A DNA stretch of 64,000 nt from Lachnospiraceae bacterium (GCA_017518735.1 JAFWTY010000026.1:118711-182710); one strand, 5' to 3'. Counted from the stretch's first letter, positions 17,684 to 26,359 are shown. Notes: a model not told the origin generated them from the sequence alone. Numbers and translations: made by a program.

Positions 17684-18523
17684 ATGAGAAAAAGAGTATT
17701 AGTTAGTTTTATCGCAGTCATGATTCTGACGGTTTTCCCGGGATGTGGAATTCTCAGAACTTTGACGACCACACGGGCGCAAAACCAGCCTGTCACGACG
17801 CAGACCACACAGCCGACCACACAGCCGGCTGTACAGGAAGATGAGGAAATCGGCTTTACGACGCCGACCATCAGCCCTACCATAACATCCACTTACTGCT
17901 CGGATGAGGTGGAGAACTCCCTCAAGTCCCTGCAGACGGACTACAACAAGGTAGCATGGGGTGTTCGCTATTCACCTCTCACGAGTGCGGAGGGTGTTGT
18001 TGTTTCCGTTACGATGTACCAGGAATCTTACGGCGGATGGGATTTGATCGTTGCCTACACAAATCTCTACGACACTCCGATTTCCATTTCCGCTTCTGGT
18101 TACGCAAAGAACAGTGAAGGCGGACAGAACGGATCGATCTATACCAATATCGAAGCTTTGGGACCGGGAAGCACGCATATCGACAAGGTACTTTGTACCG
18201 AAATGCCTACGGGCGAGATTCATTGGGATGCTTTTGAGACCAAAGAACCCGTCAAGGACTATGTAACGTGGGTGGCCGATTATAACGGAACCAGATCCGC
18301 TTATGAAGCGATTTTTGATTATAAGATTACCAATGCGGAAGCAGCGGACGTCAATGAAGTGGTTATGCTTGTTGTCGATGAGCAGGGAAGAGTAATCGAT
18401 ATGGGAATGAGTTTCCCGGAGGAAACCCAACAGACGCAGTACGTTGGTTCGATCCTTTGCTTTGCAGGCGCATTGCAAGCGGATAAAATGGATGTATGCG
18501 TATTTGCCAATCCGACGAAATAA
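17684..18523 (+). CDS. secreted lipoprotein with Thr/Gln-rich linker, function unknown
   Basis: 279 residues. The signal peptide ends in VFPGC with Cys 21 as the lipidation site. A linker of TTQ/PTTQ repeats (about 30-50) spaces the mature domain from the membrane. The globular part has GGWDLIVAYTNLYDTPISIS, typical of an Ig-like beta-sandwich, but I cannot name a family. It starts 25 bases after the dehydratase gene with a GGGAAG-type ribosome site and no separate promoter, so it may share that transcript. Confidence 0.72.
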   Translation: MRKRVLVSFIAVMILTVFPGCGILRTLTTTRAQNQPVTTQTTQPTTQPAVQEDEEIGFTTPTISPTITSTYCSDEVENSLKSLQTDYNKVAWGVRYSPLTSAEGVVVSVTMYQESYGGWDLIVAYTNLYDTPISISASGYAKNSEGGQNGSIYTNIEALGPGSTHIDKVLCTEMPTGEIHWDAFETKEPVKDYVTWVADYNGTRSAYEAIFDYKITNAEAADVNEVVMLVVDEQGRVIDMGMSFPEETQQTQYVGSILCFAGALQADKMDVCVFANPTK

Positions 18524-18545
18524 GTAGAAGTTTTGGCACTATTTA

Positions 18546-18574
18546 TTGACCTCGTTCGTGATAAAAAGTACAAT
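18546..18574 (+). promoter_or_regulatory. promoter for lipoprotein gene at 18639
   Basis: TTGACC at 18546-18551, 17-base spacer, TACAAT at 18569-18574; start codon 64 bases further on. Confidence 0.6.
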
Positions 18575-18638
18575 GAGCTCGATATGGAGATTATTGAGTT
18601 TGAGACATATGCTTTGCTAAACTGAGAGGAAAGACAAA

Positions 18639-19355
18639 ATGAAAAAGAAATTGATTGTCGCAGCAACCGGAATTCTCGGCGCATGCCTGCTTTTGACGGG
18701 ATGCGGGGTAAAAGCGAAGGTAAATGTTGACGGAAACGTTAAAGTAAACGGAAGCGAAGTTTTTTCCGAGAGTTTTTCCTATGATAACACCAAGGAACCG
18801 GCTTCCGAGGAACAGAGCCGGTTTCCGGACGGACTTGATGATGACGGCCCCGGCGAATATGAGGCAGTAACGGTTCTTTTTGAAAGAGAAAACGACAAAG
18901 ATAATTTAAAGGAAAAAGCCGTGATCACCGGACTGAACGTAAACGGCGAAACCGTATGGACCTATGTAACCGAGGAAGATTTCATCGGTCAGGTTGACAG
19001 CCTTCAGGAGATTGATAACTTTGACGGAAAATATATCTTCGTTGCATTTGGAGATGTCATCTGCCTGGATGTAGCTACCGGCAACGAGCTTTGGGTGAAC
19101 CATGATTTCAAGGGTTACGGAATCAGCTGGGATACAAACGATACGAAAGATACACTTTATCTTTGCGGCTATTTCGGACCGTCCGTATTTGTTATGGACC
19201 TTGACGGTAACACCATAAACCGTATTACTTCCAAAGATGATGAGAATTACTGGTCATACAAGATTGAGTATATCAATGAAAGCCGCGTGGATGTCACGTA
19301 TGAAAGCACCGAAAAGGTGGTAAGCTTCGATCCGAACGGACCGACAGAACAGTAA
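18639..19355 (+). CDS. secreted lipoprotein, PQQ/WD-like beta repeats suspected
   Basis: 238 residues. The signal peptide ends with LLTGC, Cys 22 being the lipidation site. A short region alternating Val, Asn and Gly follows, then an acidic linker. The mature part contains KAVITGLNVNGETVWTY, DVICLDVATGNELW and SVFVMDLDGNTINRI, which look like successive beta-propeller blades of PQQ-like proteins, though too few for a whole propeller. Function unknown. GAGAGGAAAG lies just before the ATG. It has its own promoter and a strong terminator. Confidence 0.72.
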   Translation: MKKKLIVAATGILGACLLLTGCGVKAKVNVDGNVKVNGSEVFSESFSYDNTKEPASEEQSRFPDGLDDDGPGEYEAVTVLFERENDKDNLKEKAVITGLNVNGETVWTYVTEEDFIGQVDSLQEIDNFDGKYIFVAFGDVICLDVATGNELWVNHDFKGYGISWDTNDTKDTLYLCGYFGPSVFVMDLDGNTINRITSKDDENYWSYKIEYINESRVDVTYESTEKVVSFDPNGPTEQ

Positions 19356-19360
19356 AAAAT

Positions 19361-19400
19361 AAAGCAGTGTATCGGCAACATGCCGGCTACACTGCTTTTT
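19361..19400. terminator. bidirectional terminator between convergent genes
   Basis: AAAGCAGTGTA and TACACTGCTTT pair around an inner CGGC/GCCG stem, followed by a T-run. The A-rich left flank makes it usable for the converging gene at 19418-20596 too. Confidence 0.8.
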
Positions 19401-19417
19401 TTATTTGTTTCGATTTC

Positions 19418-20596
19418 TTAGTTTGTCCAATACTCAGTGGCATTGGGATCGGCGAAATGCCAGATTCTGTCGCCGTAACCGCTCAAATCCACCGATTCCC
19501 ATTCTCCTTCGCCGACTTCTATATACCAGTCTCCGTTTTCATATTCCATCCAGCCGTATTCTCCGTAGTCGGAGGAGATTCCTTCGTACCAGTACTGCCA
19601 GAGGGCAGGATCCATATCGGTGTTAAACCAGACGTAGCAGTCGGAGTCTGAATTGTAGTAGGATTCATCATAATCACTCCAGACCAGAAAAAGATCATAG
19701 TCGGAACTGTCACCGAAGATACAGCCGTCTGCGGTTTTTATTAAATACAGTTCCCTGCCGAAGATGTCCGGATTGTCTACATATTCTTCCGTGGTCTGTT
19801 GAGTGGTCTGTGTTTGCGTAGTCTGCTGTGTGGTCTGCTGAACTACGGTCGAATTGTTAATCTTGTTTGTAAAGTACTTGGAGACTCCCACAAAAGGTGC
19901 CAGGCAGGCTGCCGTAAGCATCGGAAGAACATAAATACTTGCGATAATGGCACCGACAACAATGAAGGGCCATTTTTTTCTGGGAGCGGCGGTCCTTGGC
20001 GTGTTTCCGGAATATGCAGCCTGATTGGTGTAGGCCGCACCTGCCGAGACATCCGCTTTTTCGTCCAGAATGGCATCGATAATCATGTTGCCGCCGCAGT
20101 GTTCACAGGACATGGTCTGGGTATCGTCGGTCAAATCACGGACTGACGTGGAATCGCAATACGGGCAGTGCATGGGTACGTTTTCGTAGCGCTCGTTATT
20201 TTTGAGGATCAGATTGTCGTAGCGGTTTCCCTGTTCATCGTAGTAACCTTTTTGGTAGACGGTATTTGTACTTTCATCGCGCCAGTCGATCGGATAGAAG
20301 ACGTAGTCGTGACGCCTGCACTGGTAGGTGTAGGTGGGATGGGTGCTTCCGAAGCGATAGTTCGTCGGCTGATGTGTTCTGGCTCTTAACGGCGTGGTCT
20401 GCCGATAAGCCGTACTTCCCGCAGAAGAATAGGATCTGCTGCCACTTCCCCGGTACGAAGAACTGTGGGAAGAAGAGCTGTGGGAACGGCTCGAGGAGCT
20501 TCTGCTGGAACTCCTGCCGGAGCTGCTTCTGGAACTCGAATGCGAGCTGGAACGTGATGAACTGTGACTGGAATGAGAATGACCGCTGGGTGACAT
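19418..20596 (-). CDS. membrane protein with Ser/His/Arg-rich N-terminus and zinc ribbon
   Basis: 392 residues in recognisable blocks. Residues 1-58 are almost only Ser with His, Arg and Gly. A region with PTYTYQCRRHDYVFYPIDW follows, then a zinc-ribbon pattern CPYC..CEHC. One or two membrane segments lie in WPFIVVGAIIASIYVLPMLT. A Thr/Gln linker (TTQQTTQTQTTQQTTEEY) leads to an acidic, Tyr/Trp-rich C-terminal domain, probably outside the cell. AAAGGAG sits six bases before the ATG. I recognise no complete family; the Ser-rich start may be a disordered or modified segment. It is convergent with the lipoprotein gene at 18639. Confidence 0.72.
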   Translation of the reverse strand: MSPSGHSHSSHSSSRSSSHSSSRSSSGRSSSRSSSSRSHSSSSHSSSYRGSGSRSYSSAGSTAYRQTTPLRARTHQPTNYRFGSTHPTYTYQCRRHDYVFYPIDWRDESTNTVYQKGYYDEQGNRYDNLILKNNERYENVPMHCPYCDSTSVRDLTDDTQTMSCEHCGGNMIIDAILDEKADVSAGAAYTNQAAYSGNTPRTAAPRKKWPFIVVGAIIASIYVLPMLTAACLAPFVGVSKYFTNKINNSTVVQQTTQQTTQTQTTQQTTEEYVDNPDIFGRELYLIKTADGCIFGDSSDYDLFLVWSDYDESYYNSDSDCYVWFNTDMDPALWQYWYEGISSDYGEYGWMEYENGDWYIEVGEGEWESVDLSGYGDRIWHFADPNATEYWTN

Positions 20597-20752
20597 TTTT
20601 ACTCCTTTTTCGTTATAATAGTAATAACAATGATTTCTTAATCATTATTTAAGCATAAAAAAGATTACGTGTCACGAAAAATACAAAGCCGTTGCAACCG
20701 AACATCGGGAAATAGCGTATTCACAAATATAGGATTGAGCAAGGAGAAAACT

Positions 20753-20893
20753 ATGAAACGACAGAATAAAACAACCATCCGCGTTGCATTGCTTTTTGTT
20801 ATGGCAGTCTGTTTCGCCGTATTTGCTGCCTGTTCAGCCGGGAAGGAGCAAAAAGTGACAAAGAGGTGGGGGACACCATTAAAAAACCATTAA
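20753..20893 (+). CDS. short lipoprotein-like peptide, 46 residues
   Basis: AAGGAG precedes ATG 20753. The peptide has a basic start (MKRQNKTTIR), a hydrophobic core and FAAC as a lipobox-like cleavage site at about Cys 25, then only about 20 further residues. It is either a very small lipoprotein or the stump of a truncated one. It ends seven bases before the lysA promoter. Coding status is moderate. Confidence 0.5.
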   Translation: MKRQNKTTIRVALLFVMAVCFAVFAACSAGKEQKVTKRWGTPLKNH

Positions 20894-20899
20894 AATATT

Positions 20900-20929
20900 T
20901 TGACAAAAAAACGGTAAAAATGTTATGAT
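20900..20929 (+). promoter_or_regulatory. lysA promoter
   Basis: TTGACA at 20900-20905 and TATGAT at 20924-20929 with an 18-base spacer, 42 bases before the lysA ATG. Confidence 0.7.
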
Positions 20930-20971
20930 ACTAACGTTTTTATCGTTTTTTATTTGTAAGAGGACACAACT

Positions 20972-22222
20972 ATGAAATCATTTGTGGAACAGACAAACTT
21001 TTTCGGAAAAGAGAATCCGGAAGCATTGGCACAGAAATACGGAACTCCGTTATATGTTTATAACGAGGAAAATCTCCGTGAGCACATGAGAGCGGTTGCA
21101 AAGGTTATCACCAAATATCCTTACCGCGCAAACTATTCCATGAAGGCCAACAGCAACTTAAGCATCCTTAAGATGGCCCTCGAAGAAGGTTTGAATGCAG
21201 ATGCCATGTCCGTTGGCGAAATGACCCTCCTTTTAAAGGCAGGCTTCCCTTCCGACAGAATCTTCTTTGTGCCGAACAACGTATCTGAAGAGGAATTACA
21301 GTTTGCCATTGATCATGACATCATGACCAGCCTTGACAGTCTGGAACAGCTCGAACTTTTCGGAACCCTCAATCCCGGCGGAAAGTGCTCCGTACGTATC
21401 AATCCCGGTGTTGGCGCAGGCCATCACGAGAAGGTGGTTACCGCAGGAAAGAAGACCAAGTTCGGTATCGAAGAGCATGATGTGGATTCGATTTTTGAAA
21501 TTGCAAAAAAATACAACCTGCACATCGCAGAGATCAACCAGCATGTCGGAAGCCAGTACCTGGATCCCCAGCCCTTCCTTGATGCTGTGGAGAACTTCCT
21601 TCGCATCGCAGAGAAGTTTGACGAACTCGAATACATCGATTTCGGCGGCGGCTACGGAATTCCCTATCACAAGCTCGACGACGAAGCAAAGTTTGATATG
21701 GAAAGCTTTTCTCAGAGATTTACCGCACTTCTTGATGCATATGTGGAAAGACATCCGGATAACATTCCTCTGTTTAAAAGCGAACCCGGACGTTACTGCG
21801 TTGCAGAGGGCGGCGTGATTTTGGGCCGTGTACATGCAACGAAGCAGAACTACGGAAACAAATATGCAGGTACCGACATCGGTATGAACGTACTTGCAAG
21901 ACCGACCCTTTACGATTCCTGGCATGACATCGAAATCCTTCGTGACGGCAAGGCCGTAACCGAGGGAGAGCGCGAGAATGTCTATGTATCCGGTAACATT
22001 TGCGAATCCGGCGACCTTCTTGCCAAGGACAGAAATCTGCCCGTCATCAAAAGAGGCGACCTGGTATGCGTACTCGACGCCGGAGCTTACGGCTGGTCCA
22101 TGAGTTCGAATTACAACACCAGACGTCGTGCTGCGGAAGTGCTGATTACCAAGGACGGTACGGAAAAACTCATCCGCAGAAGAGAAACCTACGAGGAAAT
22201 GTTCGCAATGTTCGAGGTATAA
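20972..22222 (+). CDS. lysA: diaminopimelate decarboxylase
   Basis: Last step of lysine synthesis: PLP-dependent decarboxylation of meso-diaminopimelate. The 416 residues match the fold-type III family. Visible are the PLP lysine K58 in YSMKANSNLS, HVGSQY, the glycine-rich FGGGYGIP phosphate loop, EPGRYCVAEGG, and the active-site Cys motif CESGDLLAKD with the closing GAYGWSMSSNYN. The gene has its own promoter and stands alone. A feedback or riboswitch element is not seen in the short leader. Confident assignment; a carboxynorspermidine decarboxylase is unlikely given these motifs. Confidence 0.94.
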   Translation: MKSFVEQTNFFGKENPEALAQKYGTPLYVYNEENLREHMRAVAKVITKYPYRANYSMKANSNLSILKMALEEGLNADAMSVGEMTLLLKAGFPSDRIFFVPNNVSEEELQFAIDHDIMTSLDSLEQLELFGTLNPGGKCSVRINPGVGAGHHEKVVTAGKKTKFGIEEHDVDSIFEIAKKYNLHIAEINQHVGSQYLDPQPFLDAVENFLRIAEKFDELEYIDFGGGYGIPYHKLDDEAKFDMESFSQRFTALLDAYVERHPDNIPLFKSEPGRYCVAEGGVILGRVHATKQNYGNKYAGTDIGMNVLARPTLYDSWHDIEILRDGKAVTEGERENVYVSGNICESGDLLAKDRNLPVIKRGDLVCVLDAGAYGWSMSSNYNTRRRAAEVLITKDGTEKLIRRRETYEEMFAMFEV

Positions 22223-22273
22223 AAACCTTATGAACTTTTCTCGGGAAACCTTTTCTTTTTGCGGGAAATAGGA

Positions 22274-22336
22274 TATAATCTTTTTTACGAGCGTGACGAG
22301 CCGTGAAGATGCCGAGAATTCGGGCTTTACGGAGCG
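22274..22336 (+). promoter_or_regulatory. fba promoter -10 and leader hairpin
   Basis: TATAAT at 22274-22279 has only a weak -35 (TTTTCT at 22251-22256). The leader then folds: CCGTGAAG (22301-22308) pairs with CTTTACGG (22325-22332), with a smaller GCCGA/TCGG stem inside. There is no T-run, so it is not a terminator. It may stabilise the mRNA. Confidence 0.5.
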
Positions 22337-22370
22337 CCAAAGATAAATTTTTATACGGAGGTATATTGTT

Positions 22371-23237
22371 ATGGCATTAGTTTCTGCTACAGAAATGATT
22401 AACAAAGCTAAAGAAGGCCACTATGCAATCCCGGCTTTCAACACCAACAACCTTGAGTGGACTCAGTGCATTCTTAAGGCAGTTCAGGAGACCAACACTC
22501 CTGTTATCATTCAGACATCCGAAGGTGCTGCAAAGTACATGGGCGGATATAAGATGGTAGTTGACATGGTTAACGATTTAATCGAATCCATGGGCATCAC
22601 CGTTCCCGTTGCTCTTCACCTTGATCATGGTACTTACGACGGAGCAAAGGCTTGTATCGAAGCTGGTTACTCCTCAGTAATGTTTGACGGTTCTCACTAT
22701 CCTATCGAAGAGAACATTGAAAAGTCCAAAGAAATCATCGCTCTTGCTCATGCAAAGGGTGTATCCGTAGAGTGCGAAGTTGGTGGTATCGGTGGTACCG
22801 AAGACGGCGTAACTTCCAACGGAGAACTTGCTGATCCCGCAGAGTGCAAGCTCATCGCTGACCTTGGCGTTGACTTCCTTGCAGCAGGTATCGGTAACAT
22901 CCACGGAAAATATCCTGAGAACTGGGCAGGACTTAACTTCGAGCGTCTTGAGGAAATCAAGAATGCTACCGGAGGAAAGCCGTTAGTTCTTCACGGTGGT
23001 TCCGGTATTCCTTTCGAGCAGACCAAGAAGGCAGTTACCCTTGGCGTTTCCAAGATTAACATCAACACCGAGCTTCAGTTGGTATTCGCAGCAGCTACCA
23101 GAAAGTACATCGAAGACGGTAAGGATATCGAAGGCAAGGGATATGATCCCAGAAAGCTTCTTAAGCCCGGATGCGAAGCAATCGTTGCTAAGGCGAAAGA
23201 GCTTGCAGAAGGTTTCGAAGCAGCAGGCAAGGCTTGA
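22371..23237 (+). CDS. fba: class II fructose-1,6-bisphosphate aldolase
   Basis: Zinc-dependent glycolytic aldolase that splits fructose 1,6-bisphosphate to dihydroxyacetone phosphate and glyceraldehyde 3-phosphate. The 288 residues show the catalytic and metal-binding ALHLDHG, ECEVGGIGGTEDG, GNIHGKYP and LHGGSGIP motifs and the KININTELQ phosphate-binding region. TACGGAGG lies before the ATG. Codon use is strongly biased compared with neighbours, as expected of a highly expressed gene. A strong terminator follows. Tagatose-bisphosphate aldolase is the main alternative, but the length and biased codons favour Fba. Confidence 0.94.
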   Translation: MALVSATEMINKAKEGHYAIPAFNTNNLEWTQCILKAVQETNTPVIIQTSEGAAKYMGGYKMVVDMVNDLIESMGITVPVALHLDHGTYDGAKACIEAGYSSVMFDGSHYPIEENIEKSKEIIALAHAKGVSVECEVGGIGGTEDGVTSNGELADPAECKLIADLGVDFLAAGIGNIHGKYPENWAGLNFERLEEIKNATGGKPLVLHGGSGIPFEQTKKAVTLGVSKININTELQLVFAAATRKYIEDGKDIEGKGYDPRKLLKPGCEAIVAKAKELAEGFEAAGKA

Positions 23238-23270
23238 TTGTTCGATTATAATTGTATATGAAATTATCAG

Positions 23271-23303
23271 ACTCCCGGAGCGGATATGTTCCGGGAGTTT
23301 TTT
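23271..23303 (+). terminator. fba terminator
   Basis: ACTCCCGGA and TCCGGGAGT form a 9-bp stem around a 10-base loop, followed by six T. Confidence 0.85.
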
Positions 23304-23361
23304 GTGAGGGGAATCTTTTTTTCGGAGGTATCTTATGATATTATGAATCTGTCGGACTGAT

Positions 23362-23499
23362 CCAGGAGGATTAAAGGATATGGTGTGCAGCCCCGGAGGA
23401 ACCACCATCGAGGGCGTTAAAGTCCTTGAAGAGTGCGGCATGCGCGGAGCCATCATGGATGCCATGGAAGCTGTAATTGAAAAGACCAAGAGACTGTGA
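23362..23499 (+). pseudogene. 3' relic of a second proC (pyrroline-5-carboxylate reductase)
   Basis: The frame reads [19 protein letters not shown] and continues through [19 protein letters not shown] to a TGA at 23497. Aligned by hand with the intact proC in this window (C-terminus, 63285-63414) it matches 29 of 45 residues. Only the C-terminal sixth of the protein is left; upstream, the homologous frame breaks within about 20 bases and runs into the fba terminator region. A start at ATG 23380 with AGGAGG at 23364-23369 could still allow a 39-residue product. Divergence from the intact copy suggests a distinct old paralogue, not a recent partial duplication. Confidence 0.8.
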
Positions 23500-23535
23500 G
23501 GAGAGACCCCTGACTAACCGGGTATTGGCTGTTTA

Positions 23536-25257
23536 ATGGAAAAAAAGAGATTTTACGTAATTGCAAATATATTAATGGCGCTTGCCGGTATTATATGGAT
23601 TTTTACGAATCTGTCACTTGATGAAGGGTATCAGATCGCCATGGGATACAGATTATTGCAGGGTGATACTTTGCTTTCGGAAATGATCGAACCCCATCAG
23701 TTTTCGGCCTTTATTTGTGGCATTTTAATATTTATTTTTCGACGTGTGTTTAACACATACACCGGAGTAGTGCTTTTCCTTCATTTTGTTAGCGTTGTCT
23801 TAAGAGCCGGCTTGGCAGGAGTTCTCTACTCTTTTATGAAAAAAATAGTTGATAAACCCTTGGCTTTCAGTAGTGCGGCTTTGTTTTTCATGATTACCCC
23901 GAAAGATGCAGCAGTCGCTGAATACAGTAATCTTCAGGTGTGGTGCGGCGTTTTATGCTTTATCTTTTTGATGGCATATTTTAGAAGTAGGAAACTGAGA
24001 TTTCTTATTCCGGCAGCGATGAGTCTTTGCCTTCAGATTCTTGCATATCCTTCGTGCATTTTGTTTTACGCTGTCATCGTGGTTTTACTTGTTGTCTACG
24101 GCGATAAAAAACAAAGAGCAAAAGAAATCCTGCTCTTTACCGGAGTTTGTGCTGTTATAGGCGGCGGGCTTATTGCTTATCTTGTTGGAAAGAACGGAAT
24201 CTTTGAACTAAGAGACAGCGTAAGAATGATGACTTCCCTTGAGCCGAGTTCTATGGTAAGTGTTGGCAGCAGACTTATCAGATACGGCAAAGATTTGCTT
24301 GAACTTATGGCAACATATGCTGTTGTAGCTGCCTTCTCGATTGCGTTTGAGGCTATTATTCTTGCCATTCTAAAGAAAAAGGGAAAGACATACGGAAAAG
24401 ACTTTAAGCAGGCACTGTTTCTGGCTATCTTTGGAATCATTCTATTGATTGGTTTTTTACTCAGTATCATTTTGGTAACGGACAGATGTGCGTATTTCGT
24501 GATATTCATCTATATGATTGCCACGGGAATGTTTTACTCTAAGAAATTATCAGGAGAAGTCAAAAGACTCTATACGGTTGGAACAGTTATCGGAATCGCG
24601 TGTTTTACGGCAACATTGATGCTTACAAACCTTCCGCTTCGTGTTTCCGGAGCGTACGGAATCCTGGCAATCAGCTTATCAATAATCCCTATGAGAAAGA
24701 TGGTTGATGACCTCGAAAGCACTGCAGTAAGCAGAACTTTCTTTTTGATGTTTGCAGCTTTTATAGGCTTGTTATTCATCAGGTGCGTATATATCAGAAC
24801 AATTCTTACCTCAAGAGGACAAATCTGTACGGTATTTAACGAAGATATGTCATATGTCCACAACGGGCCTGCAAAATGGATCATTACAAACAATGAGGGA
24901 GCTATGATTCAGCAGATTTCTTATGAAGAATTTAGGGCGAATATCCCTGAAGGAAGTAAGGTGTGGCTTGTAGACAGCATTGAAGATTCTTTGGGATATA
25001 TGTACGGGGAATATGAAGTAGCTATACCATCGGTTGATCCGGATCCGAAATATCAGTATGAGGAGTATTATGAAGTACTTCGTGAATACTGGGAAAAGCA
25101 CCCTGAGAAATATCCGGATGTAATTGCGGTAAAGGCCTATCAGGGAGATATTTCATACGATATTTTGGCCGCCGGACTGTTGATGGATTTTGTGGAAAAT
25201 GAGTACAAACCAAGCCGCACAGTGGTTGGAACCTACTGGACGCTGTATTTTAAGTAA
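23536..25257 (+). CDS. polytopic membrane protein, GT-C-like, function unknown
   Basis: 573 residues with about eleven membrane segments over residues 5-420 and a soluble C-terminal domain. After the first helix comes SLDEGYQIAMGYRLLQGD, an acidic-loop motif seen in GT-C sugar or lipid-linked-sugar transferases; a PHQFSAF motif follows. The C-terminal part contains SKVWLVDSIEDSLGYMYGEYE. It has the same architecture as the 1114-2892 protein, but I cannot confirm homology by eye. The ATG at 23536 has no strong Shine-Dalgarno. It follows the proC relic and ends in a terminator, so it is probably monocistronic. Confidence 0.7.
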   Translation: MEKKRFYVIANILMALAGIIWIFTNLSLDEGYQIAMGYRLLQGDTLLSEMIEPHQFSAFICGILIFIFRRVFNTYTGVVLFLHFVSVVLRAGLAGVLYSFMKKIVDKPLAFSSAALFFMITPKDAAVAEYSNLQVWCGVLCFIFLMAYFRSRKLRFLIPAAMSLCLQILAYPSCILFYAVIVVLLVVYGDKKQRAKEILLFTGVCAVIGGGLIAYLVGKNGIFELRDSVRMMTSLEPSSMVSVGSRLIRYGKDLLELMATYAVVAAFSIAFEAIILAILKKKGKTYGKDFKQALFLAIFGIILLIGFLLSIILVTDRCAYFVIFIYMIATGMFYSKKLSGEVKRLYTVGTVIGIACFTATLMLTNLPLRVSGAYGILAISLSIIPMRKMVDDLESTAVSRTFFLMFAAFIGLLFIRCVYIRTILTSRGQICTVFNEDMSYVHNGPAKWIITNNEGAMIQQISYEEFRANIPEGSKVWLVDSIEDSLGYMYGEYEVAIPSVDPDPKYQYEEYYEVLREYWEKHPEKYPDVIAVKAYQGDISYDILAAGLLMDFVENEYKPSRTVVGTYWTLYFK

Positions 25258-25258
25258 T

Positions 25259-25291
25259 GGAGTTATCGCGGATATGCGGTAACTCCTTTTT
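25259..25291 (+). terminator. terminator after membrane protein gene
   Basis: GGAGTTA and TAACTCC stem with an additional short CGC/GCG pairing inside, followed by TTTTT. Confidence 0.75.
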
Positions 25292-25346
25292 GTATCTCTT
25301 ATGATATAATGAGAAGGTAGCGTGAGGCAGAATATGGGGGATTAGT

Positions 25347-26162
25347 ATGAAAAAATATCAGGCGGTGCTTTTTGATAGGCAGAAATTCGCTTTGGGCGAG
25401 AGTCCGTTCTACGATGCACGTTTTAAAAGATATTCCTGGGTGGACATCATAAACGGTGAATTATGGACCCTCCGGGACGGAGAAAAGAAGAGTTTTTCTC
25501 TCGGCCAGCCCATCGGAGCGGCAATTCCTCTGTCTGATTCCGACGGATTTTACTTAGCTGCGATGGATGGTCTTTACATCTATGAAAACGGGGAAGCAAA
25601 ACTTCTTTGTCCTCTGAATTCCGTATTCAAAAATTACTGGCGCTCGAACGACGCAAAAACGGATCCTTTTGGCAGAATCTTCTTCGGAGCCTCGGTGGCG
25701 GATGATGACCATGAAGCGGAGGGCGCGTTATTTTGCTACGACAAGGGAAAAATAACCTGCCTTCAGGACAATACAAAAATCGCCAACGGAATGGCGTGGA
25801 GCAGTGACCGGAAATCTTTCTTCTTTTCGGACTCGTTGGAGTATGCTGTTTTTAAATATGATTATGATCCCAAAACCGGCATGATTGGCAACAGACGGAA
25901 ACTCTTTTCCGTCGAAAACGGTGTCCCGGACGGAATGTGTATCGATTTAGACGATAATCTCTGGGTTGCAATCTGGGGCGGAAACCGGATTGAAAAAAGA
26001 GACGGAAAAACAGGGGAATTGCTTGCGGAGATTGAAGTTCCCGCAAAACAGACCAGCTCCTGTAATTTTCTGGACGACGGAAAAACACTCTTTATCACAT
26101 CTGCGGGAGTCGGACTGGACGGAGAGTCCGACGGATGTCTGTTTACGTGCGAGGTGGATTAG
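25347..26162 (+). CDS. SMP-30/gluconolactonase/LRE family protein
   Basis: 271 residues, no signal peptide. The family forms six-bladed beta-propellers that hydrolyse sugar lactones using a divalent metal. Typical signs are the early FALGESPFYDARFKRYSWVD (metal Glu), NDAKTDPFGRIFFG, IANGMAWSSDRKSFFFSDS and the PDGMCIDLDDNLWVAIWGG motif with the catalytic Asp. GGGGGA-like purines precede ATG 25347. It stands alone between two terminators. The actual lactone is not known from sequence. Confidence 0.87.
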   Translation: MKKYQAVLFDRQKFALGESPFYDARFKRYSWVDIINGELWTLRDGEKKSFSLGQPIGAAIPLSDSDGFYLAAMDGLYIYENGEAKLLCPLNSVFKNYWRSNDAKTDPFGRIFFGASVADDDHEAEGALFCYDKGKITCLQDNTKIANGMAWSSDRKSFFFSDSLEYAVFKYDYDPKTGMIGNRRKLFSVENGVPDGMCIDLDDNLWVAIWGGNRIEKRDGKTGELLAEIEVPAKQTSSCNFLDDGKTLFITSAGVGLDGESDGCLFTCEVD

Positions 26163-26184
26163 AATAATTCGAAATGCAAAATAA

Positions 26185-26212
26185 AACCCGGAGAGGAATT
26201 CTCCGGGTTTTT
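26185..26212 (+). terminator. terminator after SMP-30 gene
   Basis: AACCCGGAGA and TCTCCGGGTT form a 10-bp stem with a 5-base loop and a following T-run. Confidence 0.85.
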
Positions 26213-26302
26213 CTTTGATAATCATATTTAAAAAAGTTTGCGTTCGGATGAAACAACATAGAAGCCCGTCTCATGCCGAGTAAACAAATAACCGATTTAT
26301 AC

Positions 26303-26331
26303 TTGACAAGTTAGTTCTACCTAACTATACT
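26303..26331 (+). promoter_or_regulatory. promoter of the ABC transporter operon
   Basis: TTGACA at 26303-26308, 17-base spacer, TATACT at 26326-26331. The spacer and -10 are overlapped by the first operator. The start codon of the ATPase is almost 300 bases away, giving a long leader that holds the riboswitch. Confidence 0.78.
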
Positions 26332-26359
26332 GTGTTTTGAAATTAGTTATAGCTAACTA
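26311..26359. promoter_or_regulatory. two 17-bp palindromic operators
   Basis: TTAGTTCTACCTAACTA at 26311-26327 and TTAGTTATAGCTAACTA at 26343-26359 share arms TAGTT and TAACTA. They begin 32 bases apart, about three helical turns, so two dimers would lie on the same face. The first sits between -35 and -10, the second just after +1, as expected for repression. The TTAG-N6-CTAA layout recalls DtxR/IdeR-family metal regulators, but the family is unproven. No regulator gene is adjacent. Confidence 0.68.

Noticed and set aside
21296..22405. 369-codon open frame antisense to lysA
   Set aside because: Shadow of a GC-biased coding gene; lysA motifs are complete on the plus strand.
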